From: Ophiura sarsii
Lineage: Eukaryota; Echinodermata; Ophiuroidea; Amphilepidida; Ophiuridae
Assembly: GCA_035610835.1 (NCBI GenBank)
Contig: CM069452.1
Span: 64,752,368 to 64,816,367 of the forward strand
Length of the DNA stretch: 64,000 nt
Direction: 5' to 3'
Shown: piece by piece, positions 1-10,803 of the stretch
Layout of the letters: each line of letters opens with the position of its first letter
Numbering within the stretch: position 1 is the first letter of the stretch
Made by a program: the position numbers and the translations under genes
Notes under the pieces: generated by a model
Database searches by the model: none
Told to the model about the DNA's origin: nothing
The model's input: only the letters and a program-made list of their open reading frames with translations

Positions 1-3000
1 TCCATAGAAACACGTGTGAAAACGTAACTCGATATCGAGTTTCGTTTAATAAAAAACATTTTCCATAGAAACACGTGTGAAAAACGTAACTCGATATCGA
101 GTTTGGTTTTTTTTTTAAAACTCGATATCGAGTCTGATTTTTTTTTTTGAAACTCGATATCGAGTTTGATTTTTTTTTAAAACTCGATATCGAGTTTGAT
201 ATTTTTTCATGAAACTCGATATCGAGTTTGGTTTTCATTGAATGCATTGGAGAATAACTGATTTTTTTCTTCTTGGTAGTATATGATTAAGCTTTACTTA
301 CCATGTTAGTTCGTGTTTAGAGCCTATTCTTAACATTTTATCGAATGAAAGTTGCTTGACATTACTACTTGGTAGCAGTTAGAAGAGAAAAACGTAACTC
401 GATATCGAGTTTGGTTTAGTATATACCATTTTCCCATAGAAACACGTGTGAAAACGTAACTCGATATCGAGTTTGGTTTGCTATACCATTTTCCATAGAA
501 ACACGTGTGAAAACGTAACTCGATATCGAGTTTAGTTTAGTATATACCATTTTCCATAGAAATACGTGTGAAAAACGTAACTCGATATCGAGTTTGGTGT
601 GGTTTTTTTAAACTCGATATCGAGTTTGATATTTTTTTTGAAACTCGATATCGAGTTACGTTTTTTTTTTGAAACTCGATATCGAGTTTGATATTTTTTT
701 TGAAACTCGATATCGAGTTTGGTTTTCATTGAATGCATTGGAAAATAACTGATTTTTTTTCTTGGTAGTATATGATTAGGCTTTACTTAGCATGTTAGTT
801 CGTGTTTAGAACCTATTCTTAACATTTTATCGAATGAAAGTTGCTTGACATTACTACTTGGTAGCAGTTAGAAGAGAAAAACGTAACTCGATATCGAGTT
901 TGGTTTAGTATATACCATTTTTCCATAGAAACACGTGTGAAAACGTAACTCGATATCGAGTTTCGTTTAATAAAAAACATTTTCCATAGAAACACGTGTG
1001 AAAAACGTAACTCGATATCGAGTTTTTTTTTATTTTTTAAACTCGATATCGAGTCTGATTGGTTTTTTTGAAACTCGATATCGAGTTTGATATTTGTTTT
1101 TAAACTCGATATCGAGTTTGATATTTTTTCATGAAACTCGATATCGAGTTTGGTTTTCATTGAATGCATTGGAGAATAACTGATTTTTTTCTTGGTAATA
1201 TATGATTAAGCTTTACTTAGCATGTTAGTTCGTGTTTAGAACCTATTCTTAACATTTTATCGAATGAAAGTTGCTTGACATTACTACTTGGTAGCAGTTA
1301 GAAGAGAAAAACGTAACTCGATATCTAGTTTGGTTTAGTATATACCATTTTCCCATAGAAACACGTGTGAAAACGTAACTCGATATCGAGTTTGGTTTAG
1401 TATATACCATTTACCATAGAAACACGTGTGAAACATAACTCGATATCGAGTTTCATTTAGTATACCATTTTCCATAGAAACACGTGTCAAAACGTAACTC
1501 GATATCGAGTTTGGTTTGGTATATACCATTTTCCATAGAAACATGTGTGAAAACATAACTCGATATCGAGTTTGGTTTGGTATATACCATTTACCATAGA
1601 AACACGTGTGAAAACGTAACTCGATATCGAGTTTGGTTTGGTATATACCATTTTCCATAGAAACACGTGTGAAAAACGTAACTCGATATCGAGTTTGATT
1701 TTTTTTTTGAAACTCGATATCGAGTTTTATATTTTTTTTTAAACTCGATATCGAGTTTGATTTTTTTTTTTTTAAACTCGATATCGAGTTTCATTTTTTC
1801 ATGAAACTCGATATCGAGTTTGGTTTTTATTGAATGCATTGGAGAATAACTGATGTTTTTTCTTCTTGGTAGTATATGATTAAGCTTTACTTAGCATGTT
1901 AGTTCGTGTTTAGAACCTATTCTTAACATTTTATCGAATGAAAGTTGCTTGACATTACTACTTAGTAGCAGTTAGAAGAGAAAAACGTAACTCGATATCG
2001 AGTTTGGTTTAGTATATACCATTTTCCATAGAAACACGTGTGAAAACGTAACTCGATATCGAGTTTGGTTTGCTATACCATTTTCCATAGAAACACGTGT
2101 GAAAACGTAACTCGATATCGAGTTTCGTTTAATAAAAAACATTTTCCATAGAAACACGTGTGAAAAACGTAACTCGATATCGAGTTTTTTATGTTTTTTT
2201 GAAACTCGATATCGAGTCTGATTTTTTTTGTTGAAACTCGATATCGAGTTTGATTTTTTTTTTTAAACTCGATATCGAGTTTGATATTTTTTCATGAAAC
2301 TCGATATCGAGTTTGGTTTTTATTGAATGCATTGGAGAATAACTGATTTTTTTCTTGGTAGTATATGATTAAGCTTAACTTAGCATGTTAGTTCGTGTTT
2401 AGAACCTATTCTTAACATTTAATCGAATGAAAGTTGCTTGACATTACTACTTGGTAGCAGTTAGAAGAGAAAAACGTAACTCGATATCGAGTTTGGTTTT
2501 GTATATACCATTTTCCATAGAAACACGTGTGAAAAACGTAACTCGATATCGAGTTTGGGTTTATTTTGAAACTCGATATCGAGTTTGATTTTTTTTTTTG
2601 AAACTCGATATCGAGTTTGATTTTTTCATGAAACTCGATATCGAGTTTGGTTTTCATTGAATGCATTGGAGAATAACTGATTTTTTTTCTTGGTAGTATA
2701 TGATTAAGCTTTACTTAGCATGTTAGTTCGTGTTTAGAACCTATTCTTAACATTTTATCGAATGAAAGTTGCTTGACATTACTACTTAGTAGCAGTTAGA
2801 AGAGAAAAACGTAACTCGATATCGAGTTTGGTTTAGTATATACCATTTTCCATAGAAACACGTGTGAAAACGTAACTCGATATCGAGTTTGGTTTGCTAT
2901 ACCATTTTCCATAGAAACACGTGTGAAAACGTAACTCGATATCGAGTTTCGTTTAATAAAAAACATTTTCCATAGAAACACGTGTGAAAAACGTAACTCG

Positions 3001-5375
3001 ATATCGAGTTTTTTGTGTTTTTTGAAACTCGATATCGAGTCTGATTTTTTTTGTTGAAACTCGATATCGAGTTTGATTTTTTTTTTTAAACTCGATATCG
3101 AGTTTGATATTTTTTCATGAAACTCGATATCGAGTTTGGTTTTTATTGAATGCATTGGAGAATAACTGATTTTTTTCTTGGTAGTATATGATTAAGCTTA
3201 ACTTAGCATGTTAGTTCGTGTTTAGAACCTATTCTTAACATTTTATCGAATGAAAGTTGCTTGACATTACTACTTGGTAGCAGTTAGAAGAGAAAAACGT
3301 AATTCGATATCGAGTTTGGTTTAGTATATACCATTTTTCCATAGAAACACGTGTGAAAACGTAACTCGATATCGAATTTGGTTTGCTATACCATTTTCCA
3401 TAGAAACACGTGTGAAAAACGTAACTCGATATCGAGTTTGGGTTGTTTTTTTGAAACTCGATATCGAGTTTGATATTTTTTTTGAAACTCGATATCGAGT
3501 TACGGTTTTTTTTTGAAACTCGATATCGAGTTTGATATTTTTTTTGAAACTCGATATCGAGTTTGATATTTTGTTTGAAACTCGATATCGAGTTACGTTT
3601 TTTGTTTGAAACTCGATATCGAGTTTGATTTTTTTTTTGAAACTCGATATCGAGTTTGATTTTTTTTTTGAAACTCGATATCGAGTTTGGTTTTTATTGA
3701 ATGCATTGGAGAATATCTGATTTTTTTTCTTGGTAGTATATGATTAAGCTTTACTTAGCATGTTAGTTCGTGTTTAGAACCTATTCTTAACATTTTATCG
3801 AATGAAAGTTACTTGACATTACTACTTGGTAGCAGTTAGAAGAGAAAAACGTAACTCGATATCGAGTTTGGTTTAGTATATACCATTTTTCCATAGAAAC
3901 ACGTGTGAAAACGTAACTCGATATCGAGTTTCGTTTAGTATATACCATTTTCCATAGAAACACGTGTGAAAAACGTAACTCGATATCGAGTTTGGTTTTT
4001 TTTTTTAAACTCGATATCGAGTTTGGTTTTTATTGAATGCAATGGAGAATAACTGATTTTTTTTTCTTGGTAGTATATGATTAAGCTTTACTTAGCATGT
4101 TAGTTCGTGTTTAGAACCTATTCTTAACATTTTATCGAATGAAAGTTACTTGACATTACTACTTGGTAGCAGTTAGAAGAGAAAAACGTAACTCGATATC
4201 GAGTTTGGTTTAGTATATACCATTTTTCCATAGAAACACGTGTGAAAACGTAACTCGATATCGAGTTTGGTTTGGTATACCATTTTCCATAGAAACACGT
4301 GTGAAAACGTAACTCGATATCGAGTTTCGTTTAGTATATACCATTTTCCATAGAAACACGTGTGAAAAACGTAACTCGATATCGAGTTTGGTTGTTTTTT
4401 TGAAACTCGATATCGAGTTTGATTTTTTTTTGAAACTCGATATCGAGTTACGTTTGTTTTTTTGAAACTCGATATCGAGTTACGTTTTTTTTTTGAAACT
4501 CGATATCGAGTTTGATTTTTTCATGAAACTCGATATCGAGTTTGGTTTTCATTGAATGCATTGGAGAATAACTGATTTTTTTTCTTGGTAGTATATGATT
4601 AAGCTTTACTTAGCATGTTAGTTCGTGTTTAGAACCTATTCTTAACATTTTATCGAATGAAAGTTACTTGACATTACTACTTGGTAGCAGTTAGAAGAGA
4701 AAAACGTAACTCGATATCGAGTTTGGTTTAGTATATACCATTTTTCCATAGAAACACGTGTGAAAACGTAACTCGATATCGAGTTTGGTTTGGTATACCA
4801 TTTTCCATAGAAACACGTGTGAAAACGTAACTCGATATCGAGTTTCGTTTAGTATATACCATTTTCCATAGAAACACGTGTGAAAAACGTAACTCGATAT
4901 CGAGTTTGGTTGTTTTTTTGAAACTCGATATCGAGTTTGATTTTTTTTTTGAAACTCGATATCGAGTTACGTTTTTTTTTTTGAAACTCGATATCGAGTT
5001 ACGTTTTTTTTTTGAAACTCGATATCGAGTTTGATATTTTTTTTGAAACTCGATATCGAGTTTGATATTTTTTTTGAAACTCGATATCGAGTGACGGTTT
5101 TTTTGTTGAAACTCGATATCGAGTTTGATATTTTTTTTGAAACTCGATATCGAGTTTGATTTTTTTTTGAAACTCGATATCGAGTTTGATATTTTTTTTG
5201 AAACTCGATATCGAGTTTGATATTTCTTTTGAAACTCGATATCGAGTTTGATTTTTTTTGAAACTCGATATCGAGTTACGTTTTTTCATGAAACTCGATA
5301 TCGAGTTTGGTTTAAACCAAACTCGAAACTCGATACTCGAAACTCGATACTCGTAACTCGAAACTCGAAACTCGA
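1..5375. repeat. Palindromic satellite with higher-order structure
   Basis: The array is built on the perfect palindrome AAACTCGATATCGAGTTT, present on the order of 100 times (estimated by eye). Two unit types occur. A short unit of about 34-38 bp has palindromes joined by a T-rich linker. A long unit of about 60 bp has a linker carrying CCATAGAAACACGTGTG (with a CACGTG box) and a GTATATACC word. Groups of units are separated by a ~150-bp unique spacer with TTGAATGCATTGG near positions 238, 729, 1160, 1831, 2321, 2657, 3146, 3697, 4031 and 4550. Within each group, long units come first and short units follow. The array runs off the left edge of the window. Short ORFs in it are by-products of the palindrome and are not genes. 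Confidence 0.95.
5301..5375. repeat. Degenerate right edge of the satellite array
   Basis: The array closes with a 26-bp perfect palindrome (5301-5326) centred on GGTTTAAACC. It is formed by a forward unit end abutting an inverted unit end. Next come half-palindrome words ACTCGA repeated about seven times (5321-5372), where the central GATATC has decayed. After 5375 the sequence is unique. Confidence 0.8.
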
Positions 5376-5532
5376 AGATTAGCAACACACAAAGTTTCGG
5401 GGCTAACGGGGCACGAGTCTAGTGCTACCCCAAACCCCGACTCCCTCGTCACCTTCATAAACTGTAATAATAGTACGAGGAGATAAATTATACCCCGGAA
5501 TTATACCCGGAAATTATACTTTGTATGTATTA

Positions 5533-5731
5533 TAAAGCATGAAATGTTCGCGTGCATCATTATTTCGCGAGTGCAGCTGACTCGTGAAATGTTCATGCAC
5601 GCGAATGTTTTTCTTTTTAACATGTTTAAGTAAATGACTACTAAACACATTGCAAAATTTTCAAGCCGCGAAAAGGCCGAAGTCGGTGGTTCGCGACATT
5701 TTAATGCCGCGCCTGAACATTTCATGCTTTA
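5533..5731. mobile_element. Small MITE-like element with 17-bp TIRs
   Basis: TAAAGCATGAAATGTTC at 5533-5549 is perfectly inverted at 5715-5731. An inner pair (TTCGCGTGCAT near 5546 and ATGCACGCGAA near 5593) forms a second hairpin. The size of about 200 bp and the lack of coding capacity fit a non-autonomous DNA transposon. No clear target-site duplication was found, so the superfamily is unassigned. Confidence 0.55.
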
Positions 5732-5816
5732 CAATTACATACTATTGTACCTTTCGTGATATAAACACGGTGGTATAACAATGTCTAACGCAAGCGTTAT
5801 TTATATCTACACTAGC

Positions 5817-5828
5817 TATATATAAAAG
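5817..5828 (+). promoter_or_regulatory. TATA-box-like sequence
   Basis: TATATATAAAAG is followed about 30 bp downstream by a short GC-rich stretch. It lies about 1.27 kb upstream of the Crypton-like gene and could belong to a distal promoter, a decayed repeat, or nothing. It is a sequence match only. Confidence 0.2.
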
Positions 5829-5919
5829 CTGTCGCGCCATATTAAAGGAACACTCAAGGAACTTGAATCTGACTTTGGGGTTTGTGCGTTTGAAATTGAA
5901 TACTTTATACGTAGTCCCC

Positions 5920-5940
5920 GGGGGGGGGGGGGGGGGGGGG
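5920..5940. repeat. 21-nt poly-G tract
   Basis: A pure G run in AT-rich DNA, one of at least eleven G or C runs of 14 nt or more in the window. Confidence 0.9.
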
Positions 5941-6039
5941 AGGTTGTCTCACATTGATATGGTATACGTAAATATATGTGCCTGCCTTTTGGGGTGCTTT
6001 ATCGCAAAAATTAGTATAGCGATGGGTGGTTTTCATCAC

Positions 6040-6330
6040 AGTCCAAAGCGCCCAATTGGCATAAATTGGGTGTATTTTGAGCCCGGATTTTGAGGCATTT
6101 TTTGTAAAAAGCACCCAATTTGTGCAAAATTGGGTGATTTTCTTACAAAATTGGTATATTGATGGGTGGGAAATTGGCCAAGAAATAGGTATAGAGAAAG
6201 TCACATTTTCGATGTCCAGCAGGCACATCCACGTACGATTTCGGCGAAAGTACCTCCCTCCCCCCCCTCGGGACGAAGCTGAGACTAAAATACTTAAAGC
6301 CTAAAGGTATTTTAGTCTCATTCAGCTCAA
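6040..6330. repeat. Inverted motifs and a stem-loop
   Basis: CCCAATT/AATTGGG words alternate in both orientations between 6048 and 6140. A stem-loop with 13-bp core arms (GACTAAAATAC / GTATTTTAGTC) spans 6278-6326. These look like the remains of a small inverted-repeat element. Superfamily not assigned. Confidence 0.4.
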
Positions 6331-7095
6331 AGCTAGTATAGATGGAAAGCGCCCTATGCTGTGATTGCTGCGTCTTACGGTCTTATAGCAAATAAATAAT
6401 TTGGTTAGTAAAAATATAAAATATGACTTTTATTGTCAGGATTGTAGTGCGCAATACTGATCCTCAGCAAGGCCATGCCTTGCCCTCAGCAAAGTCATTC
6501 TTTTATAAGTATTCTTTTTTTATCTTTACAATTTTCAAGAATATATGTAGAATATTTTTAGAATTTAGGTATTTCACCCGTTTTTACATCTTTTCAGAGT
6601 GAAAACAACTTGTAAGTGAGTGGATTCTAATTGCAGAGACATTAATTTTTTTAACAGAATCCAGAAAAAAAAAATATTGCTCCGAAATCACCCAATGTCC
6701 CTTTAAGGATTGAGTGGCCAAGTTTGAGATAATATACGAATTGTTTACAGTCATGTGCCGTGGCAAGACGGTATTCTGATATACAACAGTTTTGTTTAAG
6801 AGTAGCTGTCAATTTTGATGGGTTGCGGGATATTTTAATATTCTAGGGACGCTTGAGCTATTGTATAGTCCCTGAGCTATGTTGTTTTGAAACCTGTCAC
6901 CTTGTGGATAAAGAATCTCTACGGGCGATGTTGTGGCGGTCTTGTCGGACGATTAAATATTATCGTGGTGAATTGCAGGCCGTCGATTGTATATTGTGTG
7001 TCATCATTGACGGTATGATTTGCGAATAATATTGCAGTTGTATTGGTTGTATGGTCTTGTTAGTGCATATGGCAGAGTAGTCACCAAGCTTCACT
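6331..7095. other. AT-rich spacer upstream of the Crypton-like gene
   Basis: I see no coding region, RNA gene or clear repeat here. The 5' UTR and promoter of the gene at 7096 should lie in this stretch. No TATA box stands out immediately upstream. Confidence 0.4.
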
Positions 7096-9918
7096 ATGGC
7101 AGAACGTGAAAGAAGACCGTTCAATTTCCTGTCCAAAGAAATGCTTGCAGAGAAAATTCGGACTAGAATACACAACAATACACTCAAGGCGACACGGTGG
7201 GCCATAGGCACGTGGGATTGTTGGGCGACGGCCCGTAACGATGCAGTCGTGAATGGACAATTAGACTCGCCACTTGTACCATTAGCAAACCAAATGAATA
7301 CCGTCTCAATGAGTGAATTGAACGACGTAATGGCATTCTTTATCCAAGAAGTCTGCCGTTCCGATGGAAACCCTTATCTTCCAGATTCTTTGAGAGACTT
7401 AGTCTCGGGAGTACAGCGTTACATGCGAGAGGAATTGGACTTGGTGGATGTTAACCTTCTTGACGAGAGGAGTCTATCCCGAAAGGCACTGGATGCAAGA
7501 TGCCGGGAACTCACATCGCAAGGTGTGGGTCTTGTTAAGAAACAGGCGGAACCCCTATCCAGTGATCATGAACGCAGATTATGGGAGAGTGGCATTCTGG
7601 GTGTTGGCACAGCATATCAACTGCAGAAAGCGGCGTACTTATACGTTTCCAAGTGTTTTGGAGTCCACGCTGCAACTGACCATAGGAAGCTCAGCCGAGA
7701 ACTGTTTTCCTTCAGAGAAGATGACCGTGGTAAATACGTGATGTTCAATGGATTTTCTCCAAAAGACCAACAAGATAGACATAACGATCGTCACGTGGAA
7801 CATACCACTCGTCAGTACCAGGATCTTGGAAATCCTAATTGCGCGTACAACATCATCCACAAATATTGCCACCTTATTCCAGCAACAGGGCCATTTTACA
7901 GGAAACAGTTGAGTGGCACGCCAACAGAACCAATCCGATATGGCTTCAAGCCTGTGGGAATAAATGTCATACGTCATTTTATTCGCGATATGATGGCTGG
8001 TATCGGCGAAAAGGGTTATTACACCGGCCATTCCATCAAAGTGACATGCGGCACCGAAATGTTGGATGCAGATGAACAATTATTACTAATCAATCGCAGA
8101 ACTGGACACGGATCATTGTCGCATATATCTTCTGAAGCGGAGCGTAATCTTAGCCGAAAATTAGACGTGCCCATGGCCATACGTTCGTCTCAACGTTCTC
8201 ATTGCCAACCATCTGTTCCTACGGCAATGCCACCCATCATGCCCATTAACGAGCCAACATTGCTCTCGCATCAATTCGATACGCCATTTGCTACAGATCC
8301 GGAAGCATCGACAAGATCAAATCAGAGCTGGTTTTCCGACTCATCTTCTACCACCGATTCTGCATCAGAGTCTGAATTCTTCCAGTCTCCTGTTGTTGAT
8401 CCACCACCACAACATATTCACAGTAGTCTACGACATTCTACTTTGTCATCGCCGTATCACTATACGGAAAAGGCATTTCCGATTAAGAAGAGGCGATACA
8501 CAGTGCCCACAGTGTCATCAACACCGCATCAATTGATGATGCCATCGAATGAAGGAGTAACAGATGAGCTTGAAGCGCTTCAGAAATTAGCCGATTCAGT
8601 TGGTTCGGACAATGTCAATCTCGAACCACAAACTCCACCGATAAGATGTACCAAAAATAACATATGGACTACAACTACAAATGACGGATTTGTTAATCCA
8701 GTGTTCATATCGTCCGAACCCCCGCTTGTGCAACATTATCCAATACGAACCACACCAGACATACTACATGTACCTGGAACACAGCAGGGCATACCAGATA
8801 TTCTATCGCCGATAATAACAAATGAGGACATTCCTGAACAAACACCATCGACGTTTATATACAATGAGGACATTCCTGAACAAACACCATCGGCGATAAT
8901 AGAAAATGAGGACATGCCTGAACATAAACCATCGCTGACGATAAGAAATGAGGACATGCCTGAACAAAAACCATCGCTGATGATAAGAAATGAGGACATA
9001 CCTGAACAAAAGCCATCGTTGATCATAAACAATGAGCACATTATTGAACCAAAACCATCACCGATATTAAATGACATGGATAAGGAGGACATTCCTAAAC
9101 ATAAACTATCGTCGATAATAGAAAATGAGGACATACCTGGACAAATGCCATCGTTTATCATAAACATTGAGGACATTCTTGAACAAAAACCATGGCCAAT
9201 GATGGTAAATGAGGACATTCCTGAACTAAAACCATCGCTCATGATAGTAAATGAGGACATTCCTGAACTAAAACCATCGCCGATAATAGAAAACATGGCA
9301 AATGAGGACATTCCTGAACAAACAACATCTCCGGTCATAGTAGACGAGGACATTCTTGAACATAAATCATCACTGATAATACAAAACGTTCCTGAACAAA
9401 AACCATCGCTGATGATAAAAAATGAGGACATTCATCATGAACAAAGAACACCGGATGACTCAGACGCTGCAATACCAGATTCCGAATTGAAGATAAATTT
9501 TCTCACCAGATCTCAATATAACACACAATGTGCACCAAAACAAATCAAACCGAACCACAATGTCTACGAAGTGCATTACGATTTAAAACCGACTCTAACA
9601 GCAGATGATCGTCCATCTATTTCTTCCAGTCTCTACGCGACTCATTGCGATTCAACGTTGCAGCAACCCTCACGTATGGCAAAACAATTCATCTCCCCGG
9701 ACAAAACAGTTCACACCAACTTGGATGATATCAAACAGTGGAACAGTCCCATTTTCACGGTCAATTTGTGCGATTTGATACCTGCTAATTCTGAAGGAAA
9801 TGTTGGCGTTATCGAAGGAATTAGCCTAGTTGTGGAACGGACAGTTGGTGGTGCACATCGTATCTCTGTGAAAATGAGAATAGACAATACAGATGACAAT
9901 GATAATGATGATAGATAA
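7096..9918 (+). CDS. Crypton-type tyrosine-recombinase-derived protein (DUF3504-like), probably domesticated
   Basis: This is one uninterrupted 940-codon frame. Residues about 30-350 follow the Crypton/DUF3504 recombinase layout also seen in vertebrate ZMYM, QRICH1 and KIAA1958-type proteins. The matching segments are an entry segment RWAIGTWDCW, a helical FFIQEVCRSDG..YLPDSL block, LDARCRELTSQG, LWESGILG, FGVHAATDHRKL, NPNCAYNIIHKY, and the catalytic-core region with HSIKVTCG (H312-K315) and RTGHGS (335-340). In active enzymes of this family the box II motif is HSLR and a tyrosine follows the GHRS motif. Here the arginine is lysine (K315) and no tyrosine follows in the next ten residues, so strand-transfer activity is unlikely. 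A basic KKRR patch (464-467) looks like a nuclear signal. Residues about 570-790 are 13-15-residue repeats of the form NEDIPEQKPS. The C-terminus is acidic. Intact length plus catalytic loss suggests a host gene rather than a fresh transposon copy. The ATG used is the first in frame and precedes the conserved domain. Confidence 0.8.
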   Translation: MAERERRPFNFLSKEMLAEKIRTRIHNNTLKATRWAIGTWDCWATARNDAVVNGQLDSPLVPLANQMNTVSMSELNDVMAFFIQEVCRSDGNPYLPDSLRDLVSGVQRYMREELDLVDVNLLDERSLSRKALDARCRELTSQGVGLVKKQAEPLSSDHERRLWESGILGVGTAYQLQKAAYLYVSKCFGVHAATDHRKLSRELFSFREDDRGKYVMFNGFSPKDQQDRHNDRHVEHTTRQYQDLGNPNCAYNIIHKYCHLIPATGPFYRKQLSGTPTEPIRYGFKPVGINVIRHFIRDMMAGIGEKGYYTGHSIKVTCGTEMLDADEQLLLINRRTGHGSLSHISSEAERNLSRKLDVPMAIRSSQRSHCQPSVPTAMPPIMPINEPTLLSHQFDTPFATDPEASTRSNQSWFSDSSSTTDSASESEFFQSPVVDPPPQHIHSSLRHSTLSSPYHYTEKAFPIKKRRYTVPTVSSTPHQLMMPSNEGVTDELEALQKLADSVGSDNVNLEPQTPPIRCTKNNIWTTTTNDGFVNPVFISSEPPLVQHYPIRTTPDILHVPGTQQGIPDILSPIITNEDIPEQTPSTFIYNEDIPEQTPSAIIENEDMPEHKPSLTIRNEDMPEQKPSLMIRNEDIPEQKPSLIINNEHIIEPKPSPILNDMDKEDIPKHKLSSIIENEDIPGQMPSFIINIEDILEQKPWPMMVNEDIPELKPSLMIVNEDIPELKPSPIIENMANEDIPEQTTSPVIVDEDILEHKSSLIIQNVPEQKPSLMIKNEDIHHEQRTPDDSDAAIPDSELKINFLTRSQYNTQCAPKQIKPNHNVYEVHYDLKPTLTADDRPSISSSLYATHCDSTLQQPSRMAKQFISPDKTVHTNLDDIKQWNSPIFTVNLCDLIPANSEGNVGVIEGISLVVERTVGGAHRISVKMRIDNTDDNDNDDR
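8818..9440 (+). repeat. Coding minisatellite inside the Crypton-like gene
   Basis: About 14-15 imperfect units of 39-45 bp, each starting near AATGAGGACATTCCTGAACA, encode variants of NEDIPEQKPSLMI. Unit lengths are multiples of three, so the reading frame is kept while units were gained and lost. The complementary strand is also open but has no independent support as a gene. Confidence 0.85.
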
Positions 9919-9919
9919 A

Positions 9920-10284
9920 TTAAAGGTAGATGACCCGATCACATTTTCGTAACACAGAATTATTTCAAACATACGGAGATTTTCATATCATATGAAAGCT
10001 CGTATTTTTCTCATCATCATACTGAAATTTGACGGCATAAATCGGTATAATTACGGAGAAATCGATGAAATAACGTCGAATTACCGCGAATGGTGGTATA
10101 CCACCGATATAGTTTGTGTACTACTCAATGGGTACAGTTCACAGCATCTTGTGCGTGTAAAATAAGAACCATTAGAGCTATGCAACTCAAACTTTGGAAC
10201 ACGACTTTTTTAAGTATGACCTTTCATGTAGAATAGAAAACTTCAAGTTGAAAATCGAAATGTGATCGGGTCATCTACCTTTAA
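9920..10284. mobile_element. TTAA-flanked MITE (piggyBac-like), 365 bp
   Basis: TTAAAGGTAGATGACCCGAT at 9920 is repeated inverted at the right end (10258-10284), giving perfect TIRs of about 27 bp including the TTAA. TTAA target duplications are the hallmark of piggyBac. There is no coding capacity. Its left end lies two bases after the stop codon of the Crypton-like gene, so it probably forms part of that gene's 3' UTR. Confidence 0.85.
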
Positions 10285-10803
10285 CAGCATGGCATGAACT
10301 AAGAATGCTTTTAATTGTCACCAATGTTGCTAACCCTCTGGAGACAAAGTGCATGTATCACCATGTACTAAACGTATATAAAAACAAACATATATTAGGC
10401 ACCAAATAAGCAACAGGTTTGTTTGTTTCCAGTAGCGCGCTCATTTAATTTTGACGCTGGATTCTTGCGCATTTATTTATTTTCATCGAAAAAACGAAAA
10501 CAAAATATATTGTTAGGGCGCCATCTTTTGTCGTAATTGTGTCCAACATGTTTCAAGATGGTGAACGGCAAAACGAAAGTGATAAATCCGCTGCGAAAAT
10601 CACATTTTAGTGAGCATAAGAGTATCAAAAAAGGACAGATTTGACCAAATAAACCCATTTTAAGTAAATCTCCACTATAAATTTGCATTAAATAAGAGTG
10701 ATTTAGCCTACAAGTTTTCTTTCTGTAAAGCTTATTATTTTGTCGATCTCGGGCAGTTTCGCAACAACAAAAAAACCACCCGCATTTCGCATTTCTCTTT
10801 TAA
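10285..10803. other. Spacer, no gene seen
   Basis: AT-rich, no credible ORF. TTTGTTTCCAGTAGC near 10422 is inverted relative to GCTACTGGAAACAAA near 10808, so part of this stretch may be the body of an old inverted-repeat element ending in repeat copy A. Confidence 0.35.

Noticed and set aside
1..5375. CRISPR array
   Set aside because: Repeats are perfect palindromes with T-rich, similar linkers, not unique spacers of constant length, and the DNA is animal-like.
532..5388. Minus-strand ORFs of 60-130 codons across the left end
   Set aside because: They translate the TCGATATCGA satellite in its frames (NSISS, LDIEF, TRYRV words) and have no independent support.
8736..9431. Minus-strand 231-codon ORF
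   Set aside because: Shadow of the coding minisatellite in the Crypton-like gene; rich in SSF..ISDGFCSGM repeats that mirror the forward repeat.
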